From positions 116,925 through 180,924 of the forward strand of contig JBGSVE010000115.1 in NCBI GenBank assembly GCA_041753075.1: DNA of 64,000 nucleotides, written 5' to 3'. The notes under the pieces were generated by a model. That model did not search any database. It saw only the letters and a list, made by a program, of their open reading frames with translations, and had not been told where the DNA came from. The number at the start of each line of letters is the position of its first letter. Within the stretch, counting starts at the first letter, position 1. This stretch comes from UBA6163 sp041753075 (GTDB lineage Bacteria; Planctomycetota; Planctomycetia; Pirellulales; Pirellulaceae). A program made the translations under genes and the position numbers. Of the stretch, positions 43,297 through 52,520 are shown piece after piece.

Positions 43297-46094
43297 GGCA
43301 AGACTTCCAGCATAACGGGTTTAGACGTGATGTTGCCTTCGATTTCGCCGCGCAGGAAAAATTGCCTTCGTCCCAGCTCAGCGATCGGATCGGCGGTCAA
43401 AAAAAACTTGCGTTCGGATTCAGACTCACGCACAAGTAACCCATTGAGGCCAATGTTGTCAACATAAACACCGTGCGGCAGGTCGCGCCCAGCGGTCTCT
43501 TTGCCAAGTGGAATCTCGGCCTTAAAACCATCTTCGCGATCCGCCTTGACCAGCAATGAGATCGTTTCACCACGCTTGATCTGAATGACCCATTGGTCAC
43601 CTGCGGGGTTCGCCGACTGCGACTCATTCGCTGGATCGGGAAGGATTTCGATTGTCGCTTGAGGCCGCTGCTTGATCGCCAGCTCGCCAATGAATCCGGC
43701 CGCGCGTTCGACATTTCGGCCATTGATTTCGGCGTGGGCGGTCACACGCGGCGAAATTTTTCCTGCGAAGTCCGGGGCGTCGGAATCGGCCCAGATATTC
43801 CCTACTGCAAAACTTTGGCCGGGCTGGACACGAACCGGGAAATTCGAATGCAAACCCGGCGGCAGGTTTTCTAGCTCGAACCAAACCTCACCGTCGTAAC
43901 CATCAACCCGTTCGATCACCAGCTCGACTTCGCGTCCCGAGCCGCGTCGCAGTGGTGCTTTGATCGGCGACACGCGGGCGGCGAAACTTGGGTTCGCGGG
44001 TCGAATGCGAAGACGCCCGACGTAATTGGATCCACCCTCGCCGCGCGTGTCGCGAACTTGAACAAGATACCGTCCGTCCGCAGGAATCTTGGCGAGCACG
44101 TAGCTATCCTTGCCACGCGATTGAGATGGGTCATCGTCATTGAGGTAATGAACGTCGAAGATTGGCAAGCCATTGGCCACCGGTTCCTCGCCCGCCTTCA
44201 AAGCACGAACGATGTACGCCGGTTCGCCCAGTGCATGAACGGTTCCCGAGCTACCGAAATAGGTCCAACGATTTCCTCGTCCGGGAAAAACGTTGAAGCC
44301 CGAATCGGCACCGCGCGGTGCCATCCACAAACGCGTCACCTCACCGGATGCGTACAAATACTCACCAAGCTTCATTTCTTCCCAAGCAAAGATCCGGAAG
44401 TCGTCGTTTTGGGTGCTGTTCTTGCCGCGAAACGTGAAGTACGAATCGCGAACGGCCTGGAGACGCGTCTGCACCAGCGGCTGGGCCTCGGCATCACGCA
44501 ATTCGATGATCGAATCAAGCTTGCTGTTCAAACCAGTGGTGTCGGTTTCAATCACCCACATCTCACCGGCGCGTGCGGTGAACGCATACCAATTGGCTTG
44601 GCCGTTTTCGTCAATCGCAATGTTAACTTCGCAGCCGCGCGGCACCGGCACCGCACCGCCAACGACGCCATCAACATCAATCCGTTCTTGTTCTTGAAGC
44701 TTGGCTTTATCGATCAGCGGCAACGCACCGAGATCGAGATAGATCGGCGCGAGCCTCGCTGTGGATGACGCGACCAACTTCGCATCGGCATGCTCGCTTG
44801 GCAAAGATCGGGTGACCGTTTCGCCATTCATCAACGAGATCGAAGCCAAGCGACCATCGCTTGACAAAGCAAGATCGCTGGCCGTGTCACCAAGCGGATC
44901 AAGCAACGCAAGCTGGGTCCAATCGGAGGTTCGCAGCACCTTCACATTGCCCGCTTCGCTGACCACGACAACCCGCGTGCCATCGGCGGTCAGCGCCAAA
45001 TTCGTCAGCGGCGATTCATCGACAAACCGTGTGGCCACAAGCGGATTGATCCGCGCTGAGTCGCGTGACAAAAGTCGCCAAACCCGCAAGCGATTATCGG
45101 CGCTGCCGGCAATTACGAATTGGCCATCACCAGTGACGGCTACGGCCAGAACTTCGCCTTGCGGTTGGCTCATCGTATCGAGCCGCACACCGGTATCGAC
45201 GTCCCAAACCTTGACTGTCTCGTCGGCACAACCGCTGACCAAAACCTTGCCGTCGGGAGAAAACGCCAGCGAATAGATTGCCCCGTTATGCCCACTGAAG
45301 CGGCGTAGCGGCTTGGCGGTGGCGGCGTCCCAAAGCATGATCTCGCGATCGTAACTGGCTGTGGCGATGAGCGTTTCGTTAGGTGAAAAAATTGCGACCT
45401 GAATCACATCATCGTGCCCCTCGACCGCCGTCAATTGCTTGCCGGTTTCAACATCATAAATCGCCGCGCGGCCATACAACCCCGTCACACCCGACGCGAC
45501 CAACAGCCGCTTGCCGTCTTTTGAAAATCGCAGCGAGTTGACCTTGCCAGGTTGCGACTCGATCGGTCCCGACTTCGATTCACCATCCAGGACCACTTCG
45601 CTGAATCTCGCGATTGCGCGATGTGACCCCGTACTAGAAACGGCAATTGCCGTGATCGGAAAATCGGCGTCTTCGCTTGCCTTGATCGAAGGTGTCAGCA
45701 ATTCGCGCCGCATCGCAATCTCGCCTGCGGGGCCTTTTGCTCCCTGCTCGATCCAGTTTGCGATCAGCGCGAGTTCTTCGTCGTTGGGACCGTCGGCATC
45801 ATCCGGTGGCATGACGGGCTCAAGTTTTCCCGAAGCCATCAACACCAATCGGCTGCTCGTCGGCACACCGGGCGTGATCGCCGGACCCGACTCGCCACCA
45901 CGCATCAGCGCCGCGAACGACTCCATCACCAATCCGCCCTGCGCTTCGTCCTCGGTGTGACACGAAATGCAATACTTTTGCAAAACCGGAAACACGTCAC
46001 GCACGTAGTCGGTGTCCTCAGCGAACACGCTCGCGCCAGCAAGCACGATCAGGCTGGCAAACGAAGCCGTTGAATTGAAGTATCGCGTGTACAT
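43293..46094 (-). CDS. Exported PSCyt1 cytochrome c-like / WD40 beta-propeller protein
   Basis: 933 residues. The signal peptide (about 1-26, 'FASLIVLAGASVFAEDT') is followed by a planctomycete cytochrome-type domain (PSCyt1) with haem motif 'CISCH' and 'EPVMPPDDADGPNDEELALI', the usual Met-containing segment. Residues about 150-450 form at least six WD40 repeats, such as 'SGHNGAIYSLAFSPDGKVLV' and 'GHDDVIQVAIFSPNETLIAT'. The C-terminal half is beta-rich with PPC-like segments ('WYAFTARAGEMWVIETDT'). An alternative TTG at 46103 overlaps the upstream TGA. It acts outside the cytoplasm; haem binding is predicted from CxxCH, while the substrate is unknown. Confidence 0.88.
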   Translation of the reverse strand: MYTRYFNSTASFASLIVLAGASVFAEDTDYVRDVFPVLQKYCISCHTEDEAQGGLVMESFAALMRGGESGPAITPGVPTSSRLVLMASGKLEPVMPPDDADGPNDEELALIANWIEQGAKGPAGEIAMRRELLTPSIKASEDADFPITAIAVSSTGSHRAIARFSEVVLDGESKSGPIESQPGKVNSLRFSKDGKRLLVASGVTGLYGRAAIYDVETGKQLTAVEGHDDVIQVAIFSPNETLIATASYDREIMLWDAATAKPLRRFSGHNGAIYSLAFSPDGKVLVSGCADETVKVWDVDTGVRLDTMSQPQGEVLAVAVTGDGQFVIAGSADNRLRVWRLLSRDSARINPLVATRFVDESPLTNLALTADGTRVVVVSEAGNVKVLRTSDWTQLALLDPLGDTASDLALSSDGRLASISLMNGETVTRSLPSEHADAKLVASSTARLAPIYLDLGALPLIDKAKLQEQERIDVDGVVGGAVPVPRGCEVNIAIDENGQANWYAFTARAGEMWVIETDTTGLNSKLDSIIELRDAEAQPLVQTRLQAVRDSYFTFRGKNSTQNDDFRIFAWEEMKLGEYLYASGEVTRLWMAPRGADSGFNVFPGRGNRWTYFGSSGTVHALGEPAYIVRALKAGEEPVANGLPIFDVHYLNDDDPSQSRGKDSYVLAKIPADGRYLVQVRDTRGEGGSNYVGRLRIRPANPSFAARVSPIKAPLRRGSGREVELVIERVDGYDGEVWFELENLPPGLHSNFPVRVQPGQSFAVGNIWADSDAPDFAGKISPRVTAHAEINGRNVERAAGFIGELAIKQRPQATIEILPDPANESQSANPAGDQWVIQIKRGETISLLVKADREDGFKAEIPLGKETAGRDLPHGVYVDNIGLNGLLVRESESERKFFLTADPIAELGRRQFFLRGEIEGNITSKPVMLEVLP

Positions 46095-46099
46095 TGCAA

Positions 46100-48604
46100 T
46101 CAATGATTAAAGGTAAATTCAGTGGAAGCCAAAACGCTCCAATAAGCGTCTTCGATCGCAGTTCGCCTGTCGTCACCGTACTCGGCCATGACTCGTATGA
46201 TCTCCGTTCGTTCGGCAATCGTTGGCAACCGGGACAACGCCGTCACGAACAATTCGTCAACAATCTCTTCGTTGCTTTTGCCCGCTTCGATCAACCGCGT
46301 GATCGCGTTGTTGGTGGCGGAGAGTTTCGGATTGACCGTGTCACCGTTGGAAACGTGTAACACCTGCACCATGGACGGCTCGGAACTGCGTTCGCACTCA
46401 CAAGTGATCTCGCGGGCATTGCGACCGAAGGTCTTGAGAAAATAAGACTCGACCGCCGAATCGTACAACTCGATCGCGCGGGTCCCCTTGGGATAGAACG
46501 CGGTGTCCTGGAAATCAGCACCCGGATACGCAACGCGATTGAATATGCTTGACGTTTGCACGACTTGGTCAATCGAATCGAGCATTACTTCGGCCAACAA
46601 ACGGCGTGGATAGTACCGGCTCAAATACTTCAGCTCGGCCCCGTTCTCAGGCAACGGCACGCTGCTGCGACCGTATGTCTCGCTTTCCAAAATCGCCTTC
46701 ATCAATTGCTTCAAATCAAAACGATGCACTACCAAATGATCGGCCGCCGCGTCGAGCAGCGCCTCGTTGGACGCGGGATTGCTCAGCCGTAGATCATCAA
46801 CCATCTCGACCAAGCCGCGACCAAAGAAGTTTGCCCAAAGGCGGTTCGTAATGCTGCGGGCAAAATACGGATTGCTCGGATCCGTCATCCAAGCGGCAAC
46901 CACTTCGCGGCGATCGCGTGGGTCATCAAACGCCATCGGATCGGCATCAAGCGGAGCCGGTGGCAGCGGCTTGCCTGACTTGGGCTGGATCAACTCGCCG
47001 CTGGCAGCAACATAGACCGTGCGAATTCCATCACCGTTGCGTGGTTCTCCGCCCCAACCCTTGGCACGCACGCGCGAGAACATATTGGCCATCGAGTAGT
47101 ATTGATCATTGGTCCATTTTTCAAGCGGATGATTGTGGCACTTTGCACACCCAATCGATAAACCCATGAACGCTTGGCTGGCATTTTCTGTCATGTCTTC
47201 GGGCGATTGGTGAATGGCGTAAAAGTTCGTCGCACCGACGTCTTGGGAATCACCTGTGGCGGTCAAAATCTCGCGGACGAATTGGTCCCACGGTTTGTTC
47301 TCACGAACCGAACCGCGAATCCACTTGTAAAACGTTTCCACGGCGACGGGACGCAGCTTCGTGCCGTTGACCAACAACAAGTCGCTCCATTTGTATGCCC
47401 AGTAGGCAACGTAGTCTTCGCTGGCGAGCAATCGATCGATCAACCGCGTCTTTTTATCAGCCGCCGCATCGACAACGTAGTCACGAGTTTCTTGAGCGGT
47501 TGGCAATCTGCCGATGGTGTCGATCGTGGCGCGGCGAATGAATGTCTCGTCGTTGGCCGCTGGTGATGGTCTCAAATGCAGCTTCTGTAGTTGCTGTAGA
47601 TTAAGGTCATCAATGAAGTTCCGCCGCGGCGCGGTCGCATAGGTTTGCACTGGAATTTCAAACGGATAGGGAACCGTCATCCGCGAGAGCGCGACCTGCG
47701 AATTGAACCACGCGAGGATCGCACCTTCGCCCGCGCCACGCACGCTCACGCGTCCGTCTTCATCGACGCCGGCGATCGCTTCATCAGTCGCCGAAAACTT
47801 GGTCCAGTGGGTCACGTCGACAACTCGGCCATCGTCATAATGCGCATTGACCAAAACCTGCGACGTTTCCCCTGGCGTCAACAGTGCGTTCTCGGGCAAC
47901 ACCGAAATTCGCAACAACCGCGCATCAGTTGGCGTTGGCGGTGCAGCACCGTCGGCGATCCAGTTGGCGATAATTTGGTAATCGCGAGAATCGGTCGCCA
48001 GTCGCAGGCCACCTTTATGCGGCAGCGCTCCGGTTGGCTTGGCCAAGAGTAAACTTTGGCCCGGCGCGGCGATCTCAATCCGTCGGCCACGAACTTCGCG
48101 CGTGATCGCGTGGTAATCGGCATCGCTGTCGTAACCACGCAAAGAAAGACGAAAACCACCCTTGCCGGCGAGAGCGCCATGGCATGAGCCCATGTTGCAA
48201 CCCTGCCGCGCCAAGATTGATTGCACGTCGTTGCGGAAACTCCATTGATGGACCGACTGGGTACCGGCAACTTCAACATCGCTCGACGTCGATTCACCGC
48301 TGGACAGTTTCGCCGTGATCGTTGCCTTGCCGTCACCCACCGCGACGGCGTACTGGCCATCGATACGCACGACTTTTGGATTCGACGAGCTGAACTCGAA
48401 TAGGTCACGCGGTACTGCGGCACTGGGCAACGAATCACGCAGCGTGACGAGTTGCAATTGTTGCCGCGACTCAGGGCCAGCAAGCGAAAACCGAGGCGGC
48501 AATAACGCCACCGCATCGCTTGGCGATTGAGCCAACGTGGCCAGACTTGTGCAAATGCAAACCAACGTCACGAGCATTTTTGTACTTAGTTGCGGAGAAA
48601 TCAT
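46100..48604 (-). CDS. PSCyt2/PSD1 (DUF1549-DUF1553) haem-motif protein
   Basis: 834 residues from the ATG at 48604, two bases past the DUF1501 stop. Upstream in-frame starts reach deep into that gene and are rejected. Order: signal peptide (about 1-24); Big-2-like Ig domain ending 'VEVAGTQ'; haem-like 'CNMGSCHG' (CxxxCH) with 'LRGYDSDADYHAI'; a second Ig-like domain; DUF1549 with 'FIRRATIDTIGRLPT'; and DUF1553 with 'CAKCHNHPLEKWTNDQYY' (CxxCH) and 'SITNRLWANFFGRGLV'. These domain pairs occur with DUF1501 in large planctomycete families. They are predicted to act outside the cytoplasm; the reaction is not known. Confidence 0.92.
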   Translation of the reverse strand: MISPQLSTKMLVTLVCICTSLATLAQSPSDAVALLPPRFSLAGPESRQQLQLVTLRDSLPSAAVPRDLFEFSSSNPKVVRIDGQYAVAVGDGKATITAKLSSGESTSSDVEVAGTQSVHQWSFRNDVQSILARQGCNMGSCHGALAGKGGFRLSLRGYDSDADYHAITREVRGRRIEIAAPGQSLLLAKPTGALPHKGGLRLATDSRDYQIIANWIADGAAPPTPTDARLLRISVLPENALLTPGETSQVLVNAHYDDGRVVDVTHWTKFSATDEAIAGVDEDGRVSVRGAGEGAILAWFNSQVALSRMTVPYPFEIPVQTYATAPRRNFIDDLNLQQLQKLHLRPSPAANDETFIRRATIDTIGRLPTAQETRDYVVDAAADKKTRLIDRLLASEDYVAYWAYKWSDLLLVNGTKLRPVAVETFYKWIRGSVRENKPWDQFVREILTATGDSQDVGATNFYAIHQSPEDMTENASQAFMGLSIGCAKCHNHPLEKWTNDQYYSMANMFSRVRAKGWGGEPRNGDGIRTVYVAASGELIQPKSGKPLPPAPLDADPMAFDDPRDRREVVAAWMTDPSNPYFARSITNRLWANFFGRGLVEMVDDLRLSNPASNEALLDAAADHLVVHRFDLKQLMKAILESETYGRSSVPLPENGAELKYLSRYYPRRLLAEVMLDSIDQVVQTSSIFNRVAYPGADFQDTAFYPKGTRAIELYDSAVESYFLKTFGRNAREITCECERSSEPSMVQVLHVSNGDTVNPKLSATNNAITRLIEAGKSNEEIVDELFVTALSRLPTIAERTEIIRVMAEYGDDRRTAIEDAYWSVLASTEFTFNH

Positions 48605-48605
48605 C

Positions 48606-49982
48606 TTAGGCAAACAACTCCTTGATCTCGCGCACGCCAAATTCGACCAGCGGAAACGGACGACCACCTGGTCCCGGCATCTCAGCGTGTAAATCAAGCC
48701 CCAGCGACTTGAAGATTGTGGCAATGACTTCGCCGGGTGCCGTTGGCCGATCCGCTGGGACCGCACCGATCGGATCGCTGGCACCGATCGCCCGACCGCC
48801 TTGCACGCCGCCACCGGCGAACGTGCAGGAGAAACATTGCGGCCAGTGATCGCGTCCACCGGCAGGGTTGACCTTGGGCGTGCGACCAAATTCCGCCAAT
48901 CCCGTAACCAACGTGTCGGCCAGCATGCCGCGTTGGTCAAGGTCGATTAGCAATGCCGAATAGGCTTGGTCATACATCGGTGCGACAATGTTTTTCATGC
49001 CTTCGATCGTCGTAAACGGCTTGCTGCCGTGGATGTCCCAAGTGATTTCGTTGAAGACGGTCAAGAAAGTGTTGATCGTGACGAAGCGAACGCCCGACTC
49101 GATCAAGCGGCGGGCAAGCAAGCAGCATTGACCGAACCGGTTCATGCCATAGCGTTCGCGAAGTTGGGTTGGCTCCTGAGAAAGATCAAACGCTTGGCGA
49201 GCTTGCGGGCTGGCCATCAATCGATAAGCGGCCTCGAAGTTCGCGTCGAGCATCTTCGCCGACTCGGTGGCCTCGAGCGCCGCCATTTGGCTTTCGACTG
49301 CTTCACGCATGCGACGGCGACGATCGATCCGCACATCACCGAGCGATTGTGGTGGCATCAGGTCGGGTACTTTGAATTGTGGTTGCGACGGATCCGCCAT
49401 CAACGCACACGGATCAGACGCCTTGCCAAGAAATCCGCCGGCTGGGCGGTTTGGCAAGTTCCCGCCGCCGCGACCCATCGTCTCAGGCAAGACAACGTGC
49501 GCGGGCAAATCACTGCGACGACCGCGCATGTATTGCACCACCGCACCGGCGTGAGGATAGTTGACGCCGCCGGTGAATTGACGTCCGGTTTGCAACATCT
49601 GCCATCCGGCGTCGTGAACGGCGGCGGCAGTGTGATAACAAGATCGCACAATTGAAAACTTATCCGCGACTTCGGCATGTTTCGGCAAAATCTCCGAGAG
49701 CTGGAAGTCGCCCTTGGTGCTGATCGCCTTGAACGGTCCGCGCACTTCAGCCGGTGCTTCGGGCTTCATGTCGAATGTGTCGAGTTGGCTGGGGGCACCC
49801 AAATTAAAGATCATGATGCACGAACGTTTGTCGTGCTTGGCATCGACTTGTCCCCGCTCGGACGCCGCCAGATATTGCGGCAACCCTAAACCGATGGCGC
49901 CGAGTGTGCCGACTTGCAGAAAGTCGCGGCGTTTCACTCCGTTGCAATGATGTGATTCACCGCGTCCGGTCAAATTAAGCAT
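48606..49982 (-). CDS. DUF1501 protein with Tat signal
   Basis: 458 residues. The N-terminal 'KRRDFLQVGTLGAIGLGLP' is a twin-arginine signal, so the protein is probably exported folded. DUF1501 blocks are intact: 'CIMIFNLGAPSQLDTFDMKP', 'HDAGWQMLQTG', 'ITWDIHG' and 'LAEFGRTPKVNPAGGRDHWP'. The last resembles the metal-binding region of alkaline-phosphatase-superfamily (sulfatase-like) enzymes, to which DUF1501 is distantly related. It heads a four-gene operon with PSCyt2/PSD1, PSCyt1-WD40 and a small gene, with spacings of one base or overlaps. The divergent AraC-type gene 117 bp upstream is a candidate regulator. Confidence 0.92.
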   Translation of the reverse strand: MLNLTGRGESHHCNGVKRRDFLQVGTLGAIGLGLPQYLAASERGQVDAKHDKRSCIMIFNLGAPSQLDTFDMKPEAPAEVRGPFKAISTKGDFQLSEILPKHAEVADKFSIVRSCYHTAAAVHDAGWQMLQTGRQFTGGVNYPHAGAVVQYMRGRRSDLPAHVVLPETMGRGGGNLPNRPAGGFLGKASDPCALMADPSQPQFKVPDLMPPQSLGDVRIDRRRRMREAVESQMAALEATESAKMLDANFEAAYRLMASPQARQAFDLSQEPTQLRERYGMNRFGQCCLLARRLIESGVRFVTINTFLTVFNEITWDIHGSKPFTTIEGMKNIVAPMYDQAYSALLIDLDQRGMLADTLVTGLAEFGRTPKVNPAGGRDHWPQCFSCTFAGGGVQGGRAIGASDPIGAVPADRPTAPGEVIATIFKSLGLDLHAEMPGPGGRPFPLVEFGVREIKELFA

Positions 49983-50099
49983 TCCGATTACCTGCTGCGA
50001 AAGAGCTGCTGAAAATAAGTTGTTGGCGGATCAACCATTCTAACCGCGGGGCACGGTATCAACTTGCAATCAACACGCGACTTTTTGTAAAATTTGCGC

Positions 50100-50846
50100 A
50101 TGGACAACGATTTTTCCGATGTGGTGAAGCAGTTCTTCGCCGACCTCGACCAACCTGCGACCTTGCTGGCGTTGTTCGACTATCTCCCCGACGTGTTTCT
50201 TTACGTCAAAGACACTCAGGGTCGATTTATCAAGGTCAATCGCACGTTACTGCGGACACGAGGTCTTGAATCCGAGCGTGAAATACTCGGCAAAACCGAT
50301 ATCGACATTCATCCGCCACACTGGGGCGCGCGGTATCTTGCCGAAGACCAACGCGTGATGCGCGACCGCGTGCCGTTGGTCGACCAGGTTTGGTTGGTGC
50401 CCAATGCGCAGGGTCGTTTGGAATCGTTTATCTCGACAAAGATCCCGCTGTTTGATCCGGCCGGCCGTTGTCTTGGCATCGCCGGTGTACGACGACCGTT
50501 GGCACCGTCCGAGCCCGAAGCGCGACCGTTATCAGGTATCGCTGCGGCGGTGCGTGAGATGGCGGAGCGATATGGCGAGCCGCTCGAAATGAAAGATCTT
50601 GCGGCTGTTTCCGGCTTTTCACACAGCCAATTCAACCGACGGTTTCGGGCAATTTATCGAATGACGCCAACGGCCTATTTACAGCGGGTGCGCGTTCATG
50701 AAGCCAGTCGGCGGTTGGCTGAAAGTGAGCAATCGATCGGCGACATCGCTTTGGCAACTGGCTTCTATGACCAAGCGCATTTGACTCGAACATTTAGATC
50801 GTTGCTCAACATCACACCACGCGAGTTTCGTCGCATCAAACAATAA
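50100..50846 (+). CDS. PAS-AraC family transcriptional regulator
   Basis: 248 residues. Residues about 20-135 form a PAS-like sensor domain ('DYLPDVFLYVKDTQGRFIKV', 'LGKTDIDIHPPHW'). Residues about 145-248 form an AraC-type double helix-turn-helix ('LEMKDLAAVSGFSHSQFNRR' and 'SIGDIALATGFYDQAHLTRT'). The ATG at 50100 is chosen over a TTG two codons earlier. The divergent spacer to DUF1501 is 117 bp, which suggests regulation of that operon or of itself; no direct-repeat operator was confidently found. The PAS ligand is unknown. The gene ends before a dispersed palindrome and a convergent sigma-factor gene. Confidence 0.9.
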   Translation: MDNDFSDVVKQFFADLDQPATLLALFDYLPDVFLYVKDTQGRFIKVNRTLLRTRGLESEREILGKTDIDIHPPHWGARYLAEDQRVMRDRVPLVDQVWLVPNAQGRLESFISTKIPLFDPAGRCLGIAGVRRPLAPSEPEARPLSGIAAAVREMAERYGEPLEMKDLAAVSGFSHSQFNRRFRAIYRMTPTAYLQRVRVHEASRRLAESEQSIGDIALATGFYDQAHLTRTFRSLLNITPREFRRIKQ

Positions 50847-50929
50847 TTGGGTCGCTCTGCCTTTCCCGTGGATAGAAATATCAGTTACTTCAGACTTCGC
50901 TCCGCAAACGTAACGCCGCGGTAGAGTTC

Positions 50930-50999
50930 GGCGATTGTAAAACGGTTGTCCCCAACGGTTCGTGCGTTCCCAAACGGTTGGGGACAACCGTTCTACAAT
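50930..50999. repeat. Intergenic palindrome family, copy 4 (inverted orientation)
   Basis: ATTGTAAAACGGTTGTCCCC pairs with GGGGACAACCGTTCTACAAT across a centre of AACGGTTCGTGCGTTCCCAAACGGTT. The CGCC edge is on the left and the AAAATTGCCACC-like flank on the right, so this copy is reversed relative to copies 2 and 3. It separates the convergent AraC and sigma-factor genes. Confidence 0.87.
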
Positions 51000-51032
51000 T
51001 TTTGCCACCGGAAATTTGGCTGCGACGCAGTA

Positions 51033-51632
51033 CTAAACGGCCTGGGTGACTTCCATTTCTTTTGCCAATCGCTTGCGGGCGACGTGCAGTCGGCGCTTGA
51101 TCGTGCCGAGGGGTGCGTCAAACGAATCGGCCATTTGCACCAACGTTTGACCACGCAGGTAAAACGCTTGCAACGTTTGGCGATCAAGTTGGCCCAACCG
51201 CGCCACCGCAGCGCGAACATCAGCGGCCTCTTCACGATCGATTGCACCTTCGTCGGGTGAATCGATGCGCGAGTAGCAGGTCGCTTCAAGCACCGTCGGG
51301 TCGCACGCCATCGCCGATTGACGCCGCGTCATGCGATTGATCGCCATGCGATGCACGATTCGTCGCAACCAGCCCCCGAACGCTTCAGGCACGCGCAGTT
51401 GGCCGATCTTTTGCATCGCTTGAACGAACACGTCTTGCGCCAATTCTTCGGCCTCATCGGCATTGCGCACGCGACGCATCGCCAACGCAACGATGCCTAC
51501 TCGGTATCGCTCGAACAGCACACCGAACGCATCGCGGTCACCAGCCTGAGCCGCGCGAACCAGGTCGACGACGGACGGTGTCTGAGCTGACGAAGTGTCT
51601 TCGAGAGAGCGAGATTCCAATTCTGCGTTCAC
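51033..51632 (-). CDS. ECF-type RNA polymerase sigma factor
   Basis: About 199 residues from the GTG at 51632, preceded by AGGA; a longer in-frame start is less likely. Region 2 is seen in 'ALAMRRVRNADEAEELAQDV' and 'FGGWLRRIVHRMAINRMTR'; region 4 in 'LGQLDRQTLQAFYLRGQTL' and 'LGTIKRRLHVARKRL', a clear helix-turn-helix. No anti-sigma factor gene is adjacent, unlike many ECF loci, and there is no C-terminal extension. The regulon is unknown. A small unknown gene lies 290 bp upstream on the same strand. Confidence 0.92.
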   Translation of the reverse strand: MNAELESRSLEDTSSAQTPSVVDLVRAAQAGDRDAFGVLFERYRVGIVALAMRRVRNADEAEELAQDVFVQAMQKIGQLRVPEAFGGWLRRIVHRMAINRMTRRQSAMACDPTVLEATCYSRIDSPDEGAIDREEAADVRAAVARLGQLDRQTLQAFYLRGQTLVQMADSFDAPLGTIKRRLHVARKRLAKEMEVTQAV

Positions 51633-51925
51633 GGTATTCCTGCGACTTTCTTTGATAGTTCCCGCGCTTTGCCAAGGTCCAGTCAAGGCGAAACGCGGGC
51701 GGCACGATGTTGTTTGTTTTGGTCAGTGGCAGGCCTCAGTTCGGTCGATCGCGGGAAAGTTCACAATGGTTGATTGCGAAAGTCCTCGAACCGATCACGT
51801 ACCAGGCCATCAAGTTCCCATCGCGGGAGTGCAGTTTGACGATGACTGATGACTAGTCAGGTCAAACGCCCTCGGGCGAATCGCTAGGAGTGGTTTTGGA
51901 TTTTGTTTTCCAAGACTCGAAGCGT

Positions 51926-52267
51926 TTAGCCTCTGCGGCCGCCGGTCGAAGTCAGCAATGTGACATCGCGTTTGGACAGCAGATATGCGGGCCGCCAACG
52001 TCGCGTTATCTCACCACGGGGCGAGTCGACGTAGGCTAAATTCAATGCCGGATAACACTCCGGCGACGAACTTATGCCCGTGAGGAACATGCCACTGCGC
52101 ATCAAACGGCGCAGCATTGTCTCCTGTCCACAATGCGTATCACTCCCAAACTCGGGTTGATGAAGCGGTTGGAACGCGGCGACGATTGATTCCACGACGT
52201 TGCCCGCGACGTTGGCCAAAACGGCTACATTGCGAATGACGGTTGCGAAATTCAGTTCGATACGCAT
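51926..52267 (-). CDS. Hypothetical protein (113 aa) with strong ribosome-binding site
   Basis: It starts MRIELNFATVIRNVAVLANV and ends TLLTSTGGRRG. An excellent GGGAGGTAACG ribosome-binding site lies just before the ATG at 52267, the best in this part of the window, so expression is likely even though no family is recognised. One weakly hydrophobic stretch ('VAVLANVAGNVVESIVAAF') could be an amphipathic helix or a short signal anchor. Two cysteines (residues 46 and 70) are present. It lies upstream of the ECF sigma gene on the same strand; anti-sigma or sensor function would be speculation. Confidence 0.55.
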   Translation of the reverse strand: MRIELNFATVIRNVAVLANVAGNVVESIVAAFQPLHQPEFGSDTHCGQETMLRRLMRSGMFLTGISSSPECYPALNLAYVDSPRGEITRRWRPAYLLSKRDVTLLTSTGGRRG

Positions 52268-52520
52268 CGTTACCTCCCGGTGCCCGGTGGGACACGCAGC
52301 CGTGTCGTTCAGGACACGGGGACAGGGCTATGAAAGAGAATCCGGGAACACCTCCCGGCTGACCAGAAGGATATTCCAAAATGCCATCGGTGGCTAGCGA
52401 AACATTCGCTAGTTTTTCGATGACTCCCCTTAGACATCGGCTTCATCGGAAGGTTCGCGGCAATGGGAAATATTTTTTTTCGAGAATTCCGCAGGACAGT
52501 TACACACGTTGTGCCGGGCA

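Noticed and set aside
48605..48940. Start of the PSCyt2/PSD1 gene inside the DUF1501 gene
   Set aside because: The extra 112 residues are an out-of-frame shadow of DUF1501; the ATG at 48604 gives a signal peptide.
52381..52508. Start of the ComF gene further upstream
   Set aside because: No in-frame start with a ribosome-binding site was found before the TTG at 52509; the zinc ribbon begins shortly after the chosen ATG.
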